A stretch of 64,000 nt of DNA from Phocaeicola vulgatus (GCA_022009975.1 CP091733.1:2400501-2464500); one strand, 5' to 3'; positions 47,701 through 57,652 are shown, numbered from the stretch's first letter. The notes: generated by a model not told the origin, from the letters alone. Made by a program: numbers and translations.

Positions 47701-50212
47701 CATTTTGCAACTGAACATGAGTAAAGTCCGTCTTAATTTGATAATACTTTTCTGCTTGGGAAGTAATAGATAATCCTACAAAATCTCCCCCATTAGCCAT
47801 AGCAACAGGTTGCCCTGCTACCTCTGCAGAAGAAAAGAATATGTACGGTAAACTACTACCAGCTGGTACAACCGGCACACTAGGTATTAACAATTTAAAA
47901 GAATAACTTTGTCCTGCAATCAAGCTTCCAACAGAAATACCAGCCGTATTAAGGATAGTACCTGTTTCTGTAGGAGTCAAATTTACTTCTTTTTTCTTTT
48001 CACCATCCATTAAATATAATTTTACACCCTCTGTTATATAACACTGAATGGATGCAAACAATGACAATTCTTTACCAGACAATTTACTATCTACTTCTTT
48101 TCCTATAGTAAAAGTGAATGGGATTTCAACCCCGGCTTGCCCCGTAATTGGATTAGGAGCAATCGATCCAGATATAGGATTTACAAATGTCATTTCATTT
48201 CCGCTCTTCTTGAAAGCCGGAGACGGAACAGATTCTGACAAAACTTCCATATCATAAGTCAATACCCCAGAACGATTTGCAAAAACCTTCAGATAATTGA
48301 CATACATCATATCATGGATATTCTCTTTAGCCACCTTTATCTCAAATGTTCCATCATCGCTGATCTGTAGAGGTGTTCCCTGTTGAGGTCTACCAATTGA
48401 GTAATCTGTCCCATAATAAACAGAAATATGGTTCTTCCACTCACTGTAGTTGGAAATCTTATAACGTAATATTACATTTTCTTTCACAAAAGAAAATTGA
48501 TATGAAATACCTTTCACATTGTCATAATGGTATCCGCTGTTATCCAACTCTGAAACAGGCAAATAAGCTCCATCAAATTGATTCCATCGAATATTCACAT
48601 TCATAGTTTGTTCAGGCTCAGTAGGATCATCTTCTGAAGGATTTATCACTCCCGTTGAGTTAATTCCCAGAGGTACAGTTTCCAAAGAATGCATTACTTC
48701 CCAAGTTTTACCTTCATCGGCCGAACAGAGTAGAGCTATGTATTGACCATCAGACAAAGATGAAGATAGAGTCAAACTACGGTTATAACCAGAATAATTA
48801 CGCCATCCCCCTACGTACGCTTCTAATTTAACAGAGGTCGGTGTTCCAGACGGTTGTTGAGCTATTGTTCCATCGGCATTAACCACACCTAACTCCATAT
48901 AGAAAGTTTTATCATACAACGCGCAGTATCGTATATCGAAACTGGTATTAACATTCTGCTCAGACATCGTATAATTTGCACTCGTCAGATAAGGTGCAAT
49001 GTAATAACGTTCTCCGTTCTCGTTTCGTCTAATATGTAGGATGGCTCCTTGCTCTTCGGAATAACCGATACCATCATCATCATAATCAAGTACCGAAAGT
49101 TGGAAATAACCATTACTATATCCACCCCATCCCCAATTAATATGAAATAATCCGTTAGCATCATAACCATCACAAACAAAAGCATGACCATCTTTCTTGG
49201 ATACTCCATCGTAAATTAACGGAAATCTTGCGTCCAACTCCTCGCGAATCATCGCTTTCCACTCCTTCCACCGATAAGCTTCTTTGGTAAGAAACGGATT
49301 TCAGGACTATAGCCAAAGACATCAGAAAGGGCTTTCGCTACTCGTGGAGTATTAGCTCCACTTCCACTAATCCCATAATCCATCTCAACATTCGCCCCAC
49401 AATGATAAAGCAAGGTTGCCACGGCATTACCTTGTTCATCAGTAAAATTACTACGATAATCATCCAGCATATTATTCCAGTCGTAACCAGCACTGTAATC
49501 AATTGTTGCCGTTACAGGGCTTCCATCCTCTTTATAACTGTTGCTAACTGGTGGATTCACAGCCTTCGCAGGATATTCATGATATTTCATAATAATTCCC
49601 ATCGCTGTCGCCACACAACCAGTAAGAGCACGACCTTCAATATTATGACCAGAACCATCAAGACCTGTAAGATAGGGGCATTCTCGATTATACGGATCCC
49701 TTTGCGACCAATTGGCTGTTGATAACAGAACACCACCTCCACTTCTCAATGTCGTACCACTTAAATAGCGACTCCATTCTAAAGCGATTTCAGGTGATTG
49801 ATTGACAGCTTTATTTTCAACCCATGATATTTGTGATTGGAAATAAGCCAAATGAGCACGAAGATTATCGGGCAAATTATCAAAATCGATATTACCTTCA
49901 TCAGAATATCCCAAAACAGGACGTACTCGGTCATCCCCCGAAACAATCACGAAGCCCTTGTTTGCTCCGATATTAAACACAAAATAATCAGTTGCACCAT
50001 CTACGGTCCCCGTGCTTCGCAAAGCATTTTTTTCCTGCCCTGGAGCAGCCGCATAAATAAGAGAAAGTTCACTTGCTGAACGCAAACCACTCGTGTTGGA
50101 TGCGGCTACATTTTCGGCTATTCTGCGAGCCGTTGCCACATCAATCCTTTCCGCCATAGCCCAAAAAGCCGTGGAGAAAAGAACAAACAAAAAGAAGTAA
50201 TCGTCTTTTCAT
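44745..50212 (-). pseudogene. Giant C10 (streptopain-type) cysteine protease with tandem repeats (four frame breaks)
   Basis: Rejoined, this is one protein of about 1,820 residues. The start ATG at 50210-50212 gives signal peptide MKRRLLLFVLFSTAFWAMA once an extra T at 50189-50193 is removed. A C10 propeptide (RIDVATARRIAENVAASNTS) and catalytic domain follow, with Cys in RALTGCVATAMGIIMKYHEY and His in DGHAFVCDGYD then INWGWGGYSNGYF. Further breaks are at 49266-49267, 46141-46143 and near 45640. After a beta region come about 11 repeats of about 80 residues with the core GY-x-LP-ETITV-x-MGG, YTY, TG-x-V. The end LPSGIYIVRIDGQSYKVYLY resembles sorting-type C-terminal domains. It is probably a secreted or surface protease; as written it cannot be made whole. 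Confidence 0.82.
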
Positions 50213-50384
50213 AAGTTTTCTATTTTTAAAAATTAATAATTGATTTTTAATTCCATAAAACAAATTCCGTTCTGGTGAGCCTCACCCCAAAATGTTTATG
50301 AGCTCAACCCTGCAACACGAATGCACCTGCTAACAAACCTCTCAAAACATCATCCATAATAAGCAAATATCAAGTGCATTAAAA

Positions 50385-50455
50385 AGCGAAAGCCCGGTTA
50401 CCCTTGTTTGCACAGAATAAATCCCATGACAAACAAAGGTAGCCGGGCTTTCGCT
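50385..50455 (-). terminator. Large hairpin, bidirectional terminator-like
   Basis: Arms of 26 bp (AGCGAAAGCCCGGTTACCC.. at 50385-50410, and its partner at 50430-50455) differ at only two positions, both able to pair as G-U in one strand. The loop is 19 bp. On the minus strand the stem is followed by TTTTT, and on the plus strand by AAAATTTTT a few bases on. It would stop a minus-strand transcript that started between 50460 and 50900, upstream of the protease gene. Confidence 0.65.
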
Positions 50456-50478
50456 CGAAAATTTTTATTATAGACCAA

Positions 50479-50520
<42 letters not shown>

Positions 50521-50725
50521 ACACAATTATTCCGTACCGCCAAATTATTAGTGGTAAAAACAGTTAATCCATAATATATGTAGTTTAAAAGCATCAATTC
50601 TTCTTATTGTGTTTAATTATTCACAAATATAATAATTTCTATTTACAGACAAAAATTTCCTTTAAATTTATCACATAAAAATTAAAACACCGATAAGTCA
50701 AACAGATAAGATAGCTGCGATATAC

Positions 50726-50770
50726 GATTAAAACAGCGTTAAAATGGTGTTTTAACAGCGTTAAAACAGT
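50726..50770. repeat. Dispersed palindromic repeat (R family), copy R5
   Basis: GATTAAAACAGCGTTAAAAT then GGTGTTTTAACAGCGTTAAAACAG; the same words as R2-R4 but without the CRISPR-repeat tail. It lies next to another palindromic element, as R3 does. Confidence 0.7.
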
Positions 50771-50798
50771 ATTAATAAAGGCTCGATTATTAAAGATG

Positions 50799-50872
50799 CC
50801 GACCTTTTTGGAAAAAGGTCGTATGCTTTTTGAGAAAAGGTAGTAAGCTTTTTCCAAAAAGGTCGTAAGCTT
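50799..50872. repeat. Nested palindromic element built of GGTCGTAAGC units
   Basis: CCGACCTTTTTGGAAAAAGG, then TCGTATGCTTTTTGAGAAAA, GGTAGTAAGCTTTTTCCAAA and AAGGTCGTAAGC: three variants of one roughly 20-bp unit. The first and last can pair as CGACCTTTTT/AAAAAGGTCG. It resembles in style, not sequence, the 100-bp element at 30988-31087. No gene is present. Confidence 0.6.
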
Positions 50873-50915
50873 GGTTTTCTTCGATTTTAAGTATTAAGTG
50901 AAGTAAGACTTAAAA

Positions 50916-50952
50916 GGGGCTGAATCAAAACATCCATTTTGACACAGCCCCT
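50916..50952 (-). terminator. Terminator after galE
   Basis: GGGGCTGAATCAAAAC.. and ..TTTTGACACAGCCCC form a long stem 27 bp beyond the galE stop, sharing the core of the stems at 27919 and 62962. Here only the hairpin, not the longer D repeat, is present. Confidence 0.7.
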
Positions 50953-50978
50953 TCTATCTGGTATAACTAATAAGCAGA

Positions 50979-52016
50979 TTATTGAATACCTCTTTCACGC
51001 AATTTAACCTGCCAGTTCCATGCAGATTTCAACGTGTCAGCCAAAGTTTCCTGAGCTTTCCAACCTAAAACATTGTTAGCTTTTGCCGGATTTGCCCAAA
51101 CTTTTTCAATATCACCTTCACGACGGCCTACAATCTTATGAGGGACTTTCACGCCAGTAGCTTCTTCAAAGGTATGAATCAATTCCAATACAGAAACACC
51201 GTTACCGGTACCCAAGTTGAAAACTTCAACGTTTTCATTGTCTGTGTTCAACATACGATTCATGGCGATAACATGAGCCTTTGCCAAGTCAACCACATTG
51301 ATATAGTCGCGGATGCAAGAACCGTCAGGAGTATTGTAATCATCACCGAATACGCTCAACTCTTTGCGGATTCCGATAGCAGTCTGTGTCAAGTATGGGA
51401 TCAAGTTCTGTGGAACGCCATTAGGCAATTCACCGATTTCAGCAGATGGATGAGCTCCAATCGGGTTGAAATAACGCAAGATGATGCTCTTGAACGGAGC
51501 GTTTGCGTGGATAGTATCGCGGATAATCTCTTCGTTAATCTGCTTCGTGTTTCCATAAGGAGACATAGCCGGTTTGATCGGAGCTTCTTCCGTTACAGGA
51601 AGGTTTTCTGAATCTGGCTGGCCATAAACTGTACAAGAAGAAGAGAATACAATACCCTTCATATTGAACTCAGGCATCAACTCCAATATATTCACCAACG
51701 TGGTGATGTTGTTGCGATAATATTTTAACGGTTGTTGAACAGACTCACCTACTGCTTTGCTGGCTGCAAACAAGATAACGCCTTCAATGCCAGGATTAGC
51801 TTCCAAAGCCTTGCGTGTTCCCTCTTTGTCTTTCAAATCCAACTGGATGAAAGTCGGGCGAATGCCTGTTATCTTTTCAATGCCGTCCAATACTTCGATA
51901 TTAGAGTTTGACAAGTCGTCGATGATGACCACGTCATAACCCGCATTCTGCAATTCTACTGTAGTGTGAGAACCAATGTAACCTGTTCCACCTGCTACCA
52001 AGATTTTCTTTTTCAT
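50979..52016 (-). CDS. galE: UDP-glucose 4-epimerase
   Basis: A 345-residue short-chain dehydrogenase-type protein. It has the NAD motif GGTGYIGSHT (residues 9-18), DDLSNSNIEVLDGI, the catalytic Ser in FSSSCTVYGQP and the Y-x-x-x-K in SPYGNTKQINEEII. The GalE substrate region is LRYFNPIGAHPSAEIGELP and NLIPYLTQTAIG, and YINVVDLAKAHV and GTGNGVSVLELI follow. It interconverts UDP-glucose and UDP-galactose in the cytoplasm for the Leloir pathway and surface glycan synthesis. It is followed by a terminator and lies 18 bp downstream of rnfA, so it may be the last gene of the Rnf transcript. The frame is intact. Confidence 0.96.
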   Translation of the reverse strand: MKKKILVAGGTGYIGSHTTVELQNAGYDVVIIDDLSNSNIEVLDGIEKITGIRPTFIQLDLKDKEGTRKALEANPGIEGVILFAASKAVGESVQQPLKYYRNNITTLVNILELMPEFNMKGIVFSSSCTVYGQPDSENLPVTEEAPIKPAMSPYGNTKQINEEIIRDTIHANAPFKSIILRYFNPIGAHPSAEIGELPNGVPQNLIPYLTQTAIGIRKELSVFGDDYNTPDGSCIRDYINVVDLAKAHVIAMNRMLNTDNENVEVFNLGTGNGVSVLELIHTFEEATGVKVPHKIVGRREGDIEKVWANPAKANNVLGWKAQETLADTLKSAWNWQVKLRERGIQ

Positions 52017-52034
52017 AAGTATATTTTTTAGATT

Positions 52035-52610
52035 TTATGCACCAATACCTGAGAAACCCATAAATGCCATTGCCAAAAGTCCAGCAGTAATCAAAGCGAT
52101 AGGCGCTCCTTGCAAACCTTTCGGGACATTGGTCATTGCCAATTGCTCACGAATACCTGCAAAAATCACCAAAGCCAAAGCAAAACCGATGGCAGTTGAT
52201 ATGGCATAAACAACAGATTGCAACAGGTTATACTCTTTCTGGATTACCAAAATAGCAACACCCAATACACAGCAGTTGGTAGTAATCAAAGGCAAAAAGA
52301 TACCTAATGCTTGATACAAAGCTGGAGAAACTTTCTTCAATATGATTTCTACCATCTGAACCAATGCAGCAATCACCAGGATGAAGCTGATGGTCTGCAT
52401 ATAACCCAAGCCAAATGGATCCAGGACAAACTTCTGCAACAAGTAAGTCACAGCAGTTGATATAGCCAAGACAAAGGTAACGGCCGCTCCCATTCCGATA
52501 GAAGTTTCCACTTTCTTAGAAACGCCCAAGAACGGACAGATACCCAAGAACTGCGACAGTACGACATTGTTGACGAATACCGCAACAATAAATATCATGA
52601 TGTATTCCAT
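52035..52610 (-). CDS. rnfA: Rnf complex subunit RnfA
   Basis: A 191-residue protein with about six TM helices. It opens MEYIMIFIVAVFVNNVVLSQ and FLGICPFLGVSKKVETSIGM, with the conserved Cys in the membrane that helps bind an iron-sulfur centre with RnfE. LPLITTNCCVLGVAI carries the second Cys region. RnfA and RnfE are inverted homologues forming the membrane core of the ferredoxin:NAD oxidoreductase. It is the last rnf gene, 13 bp after rnfE. Confidence 0.96.
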   Translation of the reverse strand: MEYIMIFIVAVFVNNVVLSQFLGICPFLGVSKKVETSIGMGAAVTFVLAISTAVTYLLQKFVLDPFGLGYMQTISFILVIAALVQMVEIILKKVSPALYQALGIFLPLITTNCCVLGVAILVIQKEYNLLQSVVYAISTAIGFALALVIFAGIREQLAMTNVPKGLQGAPIALITAGLLAMAFMGFSGIGA

Positions 52611-52623
52611 ATATTCCTAAAAT

Positions 52624-53208
52624 TTATGCTTTACGCAGTTTGTCTACTATTGCTATCAAATATCCCAAAACGATGAATGCACCCGGAGCCAAGACGAAAA
52701 TCAAAGAACCATATTCTTCCGGCATCAATGAGAAGCCGAACAGTTTGCCGGTTCCGAACAATTCACGGCAAGCACCCAAAAGAGCCAAAGCCCAAGTAAA
52801 ACCAAGGCCGATACCGATTCCATCGAATGCAGAAGCGATGATTCCGTTCTTGGCTGCAAAAGATTCCGCACGTCCCAACACGATACAGTTTACCACAATC
52901 AATGGGATATACAAACCTAAGCTGGCGTACAATGCAGGAACGTATGCTTCCATACAGAACTGCACCACTGTCACAAAGGTTGCGATGATGACGATATAAG
53001 CCGGGATACGAACCATGTCAGGAATCAATTTCTTCACCGCAGAAATCACGATGTTGGAACAAATCAATACAAACATGGTGGCAAGTCCCATACTCAAACC
53101 GTTGATTGCCGAAGAAGTCGTACCCAACGTAGGACACATACCCAACAACAATACAAAAGTCGGATTTTCTTTTACCAATCCGTTAATCAAAACTTTCAGA
53201 TTACTCAT
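52624..53208 (-). CDS. rnfE: Rnf complex subunit RnfE
   Basis: I start at MSNLKVLINGLVKENPTFVL (194 residues); a longer open frame to 53352 runs back into rnfG and has no RnfE-like sequence. Conserved parts are LLLGMCPTLGTTSSAINGLS and YIPLIVVNCIVLGRAESFAA, each with the membrane Cys, and about six TM helices. It pairs with RnfA in the ion-pumping core. The start overlaps the rnfG stop by 8 bp, showing translational coupling. Confidence 0.95.
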   Translation of the reverse strand: MSNLKVLINGLVKENPTFVLLLGMCPTLGTTSSAINGLSMGLATMFVLICSNIVISAVKKLIPDMVRIPAYIVIIATFVTVVQFCMEAYVPALYASLGLYIPLIVVNCIVLGRAESFAAKNGIIASAFDGIGIGLGFTWALALLGACRELFGTGKLFGFSLMPEEYGSLIFVLAPGAFIVLGYLIAIVDKLRKA

Positions 53209-53827
53209 TGCTGTCTCCTCCTTCCTCTGACGATTTTGACGTTGCAGCTCCAGTGGCGTCAACACCGCTATATGCGCTGTATGCACGGTTGACAGCATCC
53301 AAGAATGCACGGCTGGAAATAGTAGCCGCAGTAATTGCGTCCACGTCACCACCGTCTTTCTTCACTTTCAAACCGTCTGCACTGATCGCACGTCCGATTA
53401 TACTTTGATTTCCTTTATCTGTGCTAAACCAATCCTGCATCTTTGCTCCCAAACCAGGAGTTTCGGCATGCTGCAAAACGGAATAGTTCACAATCTTTCC
53501 TTCTTTGTCAAAACCGACAATCAGTTTGATTTCCCCACCGAAACCTTTCTTGGTGAAACTCTCCACGGCAGCTCCTACCCATTCATCGCCTTTCTTGGCA
53601 GGATAAATGCGGACAGAATCGCCTTCGGCTGTCGCCACCATATAAGATTCTTCAGAAGGTTTATTGTCAAACTCAGGAGTCACAGCTTTGATGGCAGTCT
53701 CCAATGTAGCAGCTTTGGACTGCGCTATCGGTTCTTTCGTCATTTCATTCACGCCTGCCAGAATCGCACCGGCAATCACGCATACACCCGTCAACGAAAG
53801 AAGCATATTGGGTAATGTAGATTTCAA
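53201..53827 (-). CDS. rnfG: Rnf complex subunit RnfG (covalent FMN)
   Basis: A 208-residue protein with an N-terminal TM anchor (LPNMLLSLTGVCVIAGAILA) and an FMN-binding domain outside the membrane. It includes GFGGEIKLIVGFDKEGKIV, VLQHAETPGLGAKM and DGGDVDAITAATISSRAFLD; the Thr of the AATISS element is the FMN attachment site. It passes electrons toward RnfD/E/A. An acidic, Ser-rich tail ends the protein. It lies 8 bp after rnfD. Confidence 0.95.
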   Translation of the reverse strand: MKSTLPNMLLSLTGVCVIAGAILAGVNEMTKEPIAQSKAATLETAIKAVTPEFDNKPSEESYMVATAEGDSVRIYPAKKGDEWVGAAVESFTKKGFGGEIKLIVGFDKEGKIVNYSVLQHAETPGLGAKMQDWFSTDKGNQSIIGRAISADGLKVKKDGGDVDAITAATISSRAFLDAVNRAYSAYSGVDATGAATSKSSEEGGDSNE

Positions 53828-53835
53828 TTTCCATC

Positions 53836-54804
53836 TTACTTTTCTCCAAAATGTTTAGGTTTAACATACGTGTTGATCAAAGGAGTCATGGCATTCATAA
53901 TCAGAATGGCAAATGACATACCTTCCGGATAAGAACCGAAGATACGAATAACAGAAGTGAGCAGACCTATGCCGATAGCATAGATAACCATTCCTTTCTT
54001 CGTCATAGGAGAAGTAACATAATCCGTTGCCATGAAGATGGACCCCAACATCAAACCTCCGGAAAGGATGTGAAGGAACGGGCTCGCATAAGAGGCAGGA
54101 TTAACCAAGTGCAAAATGCCTGTGAAAGCAAATACGGTAAGGATGATTGTCACTGGAATGTGCCAAGAAATAATCTTCTTCCATAACATATAAGCAAAAC
54201 CAAGCAACAAAGCGATGGCACTGATTTCACCCAAACTTCCTCCATGGACACCTGCCAACAGAGAAGTATAAGAAGGCAATTCAGTTACACCTTCATTCAT
54301 CAATGATAAAACAGTCGCTCCAGTAGCAGCATCTGTATATGTCATTGGGAATGCAGAAGTCGCATCAACCAAAGGCCAAGTAGTCATCTGCGCCGGGAAT
54401 GAAATCAACAAGAACACACGACCCACCAACGCCGGGTTGAAGATATTGTTACCCAAACCACCAAAAGTCATCTTACCAATGCCAATGGCTGCCAAAGCAC
54501 CAATCACGATAATCCAAACCGGAAGGTTTGACGGCAAGTTGAATGCCAACAAAACACCGGTCAATATAGCAGAACCGTCACAAATCGTCGGTTCTTTCTT
54601 CATCAAGAACTTTTGAATCAGATATTCAAACAAGACACAAGATACGACTGAAACCAAAGTGACAATCAGCGCACCCAATCCAAAATAGTAAAGAGAAACC
54701 AAGAAAGCCGGGATAAGGGCAATCAGTACTCCATACATGTTTTTACTGATACTGTCTCCTCCGTGAATGTGGGGAGAAGGCGATACATATAAACTATTTT
54801 CCAT
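53836..54804 (-). CDS. rnfD: Rnf complex subunit RnfD
   Basis: A 322-residue protein with multiple TM helices. It opens SLYVSPSPHIHGGDSISKNM, has the covalent FMN site in DAATGATVLSLMNEGV (T-G-A-T motif), and GGLGNNIFNPALVGRVFLLI and MFATDYVTSPMTKKG-like blocks (here IFMATDYVTSPMTKKGMVIY). It forms the membrane arm with RnfG. Spacing to rnfC is 15 bp. The frame is intact. Confidence 0.95.
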   Translation of the reverse strand: MENSLYVSPSPHIHGGDSISKNMYGVLIALIPAFLVSLYYFGLGALIVTLVSVVSCVLFEYLIQKFLMKKEPTICDGSAILTGVLLAFNLPSNLPVWIIVIGALAAIGIGKMTFGGLGNNIFNPALVGRVFLLISFPAQMTTWPLVDATSAFPMTYTDAATGATVLSLMNEGVTELPSYTSLLAGVHGGSLGEISAIALLLGFAYMLWKKIISWHIPVTIILTVFAFTGILHLVNPASYASPFLHILSGGLMLGSIFMATDYVTSPMTKKGMVIYAIGIGLLTSVIRIFGSYPEGMSFAILIMNAMTPLINTYVKPKHFGEK

Positions 54805-54819
54805 AATTGCTCCTCCTTT

Positions 54820-56151
54820 TTATGACTTTCTTGAACGGATAATGCCCATCACTTTCGCTTTACCTACACGAATCTGATCCAACAACGGACGGTTGGCTGG
54901 ACAAGTATAACTACATGAACCACATTCGATACAATCTTGGATATGGTCTTCTTCTGCCAAATCCCATCTCTTATACAAAGTAGAACGCATCAGGAACGCA
55001 GGATTCAAGCCCATCGGACAAACATCAACACACTTGGCACAGCGGATACAATCGTGCATCGGTTTGCGGACAGACTCTTCACGTTTCATCAACAAAACGC
55101 CAGAACTTCCTTTTCCCACCGGCACTTCAGGACTAATCAACGCTTTACCCATCATCGGTCCACCACCGATAATCTTTCCTGTATCTTCAGGTATGCCACC
55201 GGCAGCTTCTATCAGGTTGGCAATCGGAGTTCCGATACGAACCAAGAAATTGGATGGATTAGCCAAAGCTTTACCTGTAACAGTCACCACGCGTTCAAAC
55301 AACGGTTTGCTCTTCTGCACGGCTTCATAAACAGCATAAACCGTTCCTACGTTCTGTACGATTGCTCCAACAGAGATAGGAAGCGCACCACTTTTCACCT
55401 GACGAGAAGTAACAGCATCAATCAACTGTTTTTCACCGCCCTGAGGATATTTGACCTTCAACGGCATCACCTCAATACCCGGATAAGAAGCAGCCAATTT
55501 CGTCATGTGGGCGATAGCGTCCGGTTTGTTATTTTCAATGCCAATGACAGCCTTGTTTACATTGGCAGCTTTCATCAAAATAGTCAAGCCCACCAATATC
55601 TGTTCGCCTTTCTCCATCATCAAAGAGTGGTCGGCAGTCAGATAAGGTTCGCATTCCACCGCATTGACAATGACAATCTCCGCCTTATTACCTGGAGGTG
55701 GCATCAATTTAACATGGGCTGGGAAGGTAGCACCACCCATACCAACGATACCGGCAGCAGCAATCTTGTCAATAATTTCCTTAGATGAAAGATTACATTC
55801 CTTCACCAATGCGTCAGAACGATCAATGGACTCTTCCCATTCATCGCCCTCGACGTCAATATAAATGGCAGGACGTCTGTAACCACTTGTATCCAAAGCA
55901 TTGTCAATCTTGTTGACTTTGCCGGAAACAGAAGAGTGAATATTTGCCGAAACGAAACCTCCGGCTTTTGCAAGTAAGGTGCCCACTTTCACCAAGTCAC
56001 CTTTTTTAACGACAGCCTGTGCAGGAGCTCCAATATGCTGACTTAAAGGGATTATGACTTGCTTGGGTGCAGCCAATGCGGTAATTTTCTTACCGGCAGA
56101 CAGTTTATTCTCGGGTGGATGAATACCTCCGATTCGAAATGTCCTTAGCAT
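54820..56151 (-). CDS. rnfC: Rnf complex subunit RnfC
   Basis: A 443-residue cytoplasmic peripheral subunit. It opens FRIGGIHPPENKLSAGKKIT. It has an NADH/FMN Rossmann-type part with GMGGATFPAHVKLMPPPGNK and VIVNAVECEPYLTADHSLMM, and GGGPMMGKALISPEVPVGKG. At the C-terminus two 4Fe-4S motifs occur (CIRCAKCVDVCP and CIECGSCSYTCP). RnfC is the NADH-oxidising or NAD-reducing entry/exit point. It lies 12 bp after rnfB. Confidence 0.96.
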   Translation of the reverse strand: MLRTFRIGGIHPPENKLSAGKKITALAAPKQVIIPLSQHIGAPAQAVVKKGDLVKVGTLLAKAGGFVSANIHSSVSGKVNKIDNALDTSGYRRPAIYIDVEGDEWEESIDRSDALVKECNLSSKEIIDKIAAAGIVGMGGATFPAHVKLMPPPGNKAEIVIVNAVECEPYLTADHSLMMEKGEQILVGLTILMKAANVNKAVIGIENNKPDAIAHMTKLAASYPGIEVMPLKVKYPQGGEKQLIDAVTSRQVKSGALPISVGAIVQNVGTVYAVYEAVQKSKPLFERVVTVTGKALANPSNFLVRIGTPIANLIEAAGGIPEDTGKIIGGGPMMGKALISPEVPVGKGSSGVLLMKREESVRKPMHDCIRCAKCVDVCPMGLNPAFLMRSTLYKRWDLAEEDHIQDCIECGSCSYTCPANRPLLDQIRVGKAKVMGIIRSRKS

Positions 56152-56163
56152 ACGTTTTATGAT

Positions 56164-57111
56164 TTATTTTTTAATGTCTTCTTTTACTTCTGTTTTAGTT
56201 GGGGCTGCAGCTGGTGCTTCAGCTTTAGGAGCTACCTTTGGAGCTGCGGCTGCTTCAGGTTTAACCGTGGCAGGATTCGCAGGAGCTGCCGGTTTTCTCG
56301 GCGGGAAGTTCAATTCATGAATAGCACCTGTCGGGCAAACCGCTACACACTTGCGGCACATACGGCACTTCGTATAATCGATATAAGCCACATTATTCTC
56401 TACGGTGATTGCTTCAAACGGACACTCTTTCGCACATTTTCCGCAACCGATACATGCATTGATACAAGCCTTACGGGCAACAGCACCTTTGTCTTTGTTT
56501 ACACAGCTGACAAATACACGACGGGACTTCGGTCCTTTCTTCCTTAATTCAATGATATTCTTCGGACAAGCTTTCACACAAGCTCCACAAGCAGTACATT
56601 TGTCCTCATCAACCTCTGGCAATCCTGTCTCAGGGTTAACTTTGATAGCACCGAAGTTACAAGCTTTTTCACAATCACCGTAACCCAAGCAACCAAATGT
56701 ACATCCGGTTTCTCCACCATACAAAGTAGAAGCGATGCTACAACTCTTAACACCATCATAAGTATTGGTGCGAGGGCGAGCCTGGCAAGTTCCGTTACAA
56801 CGAACTACGGCTACTTTCGGTTCAGCCTCAGCAGCCTCTTTCCCTAAGATAGTAGCGATTTTAGACATGACTGGAGAACCGCCTACCGGGCAAAGCATGC
56901 CGTCTAAGGAATCTGCTTTTACACAAGCTCCAGCAAAGCCAGCACAACCAGCATAACCACATCCACCACAATTGGCTCCGGGAAGGACAGACTGAACTTG
57001 TCCGATACGAGGGTCTTCATGCACCTCAAACTTCTTGGAAGCCCAAAATAACAACAGGGCTCCAACTACACCGATAGCCCCTAACGAAATAATGGCAATT
57101 AGAATCATCAT
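56164..57111 (-). CDS. rnfB: Rnf complex subunit RnfB (polyferredoxin)
   Basis: A 315-residue protein with one N-terminal TM helix (MMILIAIISLGAIGVVGALL). A 4Fe-4S motif CGGCGYAGCAGFA follows, then several ferredoxin motifs (CTACGACVKACP, CIGCGKCAKECP, CRMCRKCVAVCP). The tail is a Pro/Ala/Lys-rich linker (KPAAPANPATVKPEAAAAPK). RnfB accepts electrons from ferredoxin. It overlaps the upstream RseC-like gene by 4 bp. The extended charged tail is common in Bacteroidetes RnfB. Confidence 0.96.
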   Translation of the reverse strand: MMILIAIISLGAIGVVGALLLFWASKKFEVHEDPRIGQVQSVLPGANCGGCGYAGCAGFAGACVKADSLDGMLCPVGGSPVMSKIATILGKEAAEAEPKVAVVRCNGTCQARPRTNTYDGVKSCSIASTLYGGETGCTFGCLGYGDCEKACNFGAIKVNPETGLPEVDEDKCTACGACVKACPKNIIELRKKGPKSRRVFVSCVNKDKGAVARKACINACIGCGKCAKECPFEAITVENNVAYIDYTKCRMCRKCVAVCPTGAIHELNFPPRKPAAPANPATVKPEAAAAPKVAPKAEAPAAAPTKTEVKEDIKK

Positions 57112-57521
57112 ATTTTTTTCAGTTTAAATACGAAGTGTTTTTTTAGTTTATCGCGAAATTTATACAATATAAGATAATACACGGCAAGAATGCACAAAGC
57201 CAACAATCCGTTTCCGGTTTCAGATATTCCGGATGATGCGCCTACAAGCAATGCGGCAAGCAACAGGATGACAGGAATGCCAAAAGCCAAAAGAACCGCT
57301 TGCATGCCCAAAGAGGTTTGACCGACTATCCATACAGAATCTCCTTCATGGTACTCTCCTGAATGGTCTTCTATTACCATTACTTTATCTTTTCGGTCAG
57401 CTGCAGAACATGCCGATTTCACATGGCATTCAGCACAGGCAGAATATTGGGTAATCCTGACTGAAACAAAATGGCCTTCGACTCGTTCCACGATGCCTGG
57501 ATGATTGATGCTTTCGCTCAT
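57108..57521 (-). CDS. RseC/SoxR-reducing-system type membrane protein
   Basis: I start at MSESINHPGIVERVEGHFVS (137 residues), because the predicted promoter -7 box lies at 57554-57561 and the upstream codons would precede the transcript. An N-terminal cysteine cluster (YSACAECHVKSACSAAD) is followed by a beta barrel-like stretch. Two TM helices follow (MQAVLLAFGIPVILLLAALL and NGLLALCILAVYYLIL). This is the RseC pattern, and in Bacteroidetes this gene heads the rnf operon. It may help assemble or protect redox centres of the complex. It overlaps rnfB by 4 bp. Confidence 0.85.
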   Translation of the reverse strand: MSESINHPGIVERVEGHFVSVRITQYSACAECHVKSACSAADRKDKVMVIEDHSGEYHEGDSVWIVGQTSLGMQAVLLAFGIPVILLLAALLVGASSGISETGNGLLALCILAVYYLILYKFRDKLKKHFVFKLKKI

Positions 57522-57553
57522 GGTTGTAAACTCGACTTTGCAAAATTCGGGAA

Positions 57554-57585
57554 CAAAAGTAGGCATTATTTATGAACATGCCAAT
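57554..57585 (-). promoter_or_regulatory. Promoter of the rseC-rnf operon
   Basis: On the minus strand ATTG (57582-57585) and TACTTTTG (57554-57561) are 20 bp apart, matching the -33/-7 arrangement of Bacteroidetes housekeeping promoters (the -33 box has TTG only). Transcription would begin near 57548, 27 bp before the chosen ATG. Confidence 0.6.
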
Positions 57586-57652
57586 AATAATTGAATAAAA
57601 ATTCCGTTGGCAAGCAGTCAGGATTGAAGTATACGAATAATTGCTATAAAAC

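Noticed and set aside
53209..53352. N-terminal extension of RnfE
   Set aside because: It overlaps rnfG by about 150 bp and does not look like RnfE; MSNLKVL at 53208 matches the family start.
54937..55788. 283-codon plus-strand frame opposite rnfC
   Set aside because: Antisense shadow of a highly conserved gene; His/Phe/Arg-rich composition typical of such shadows.
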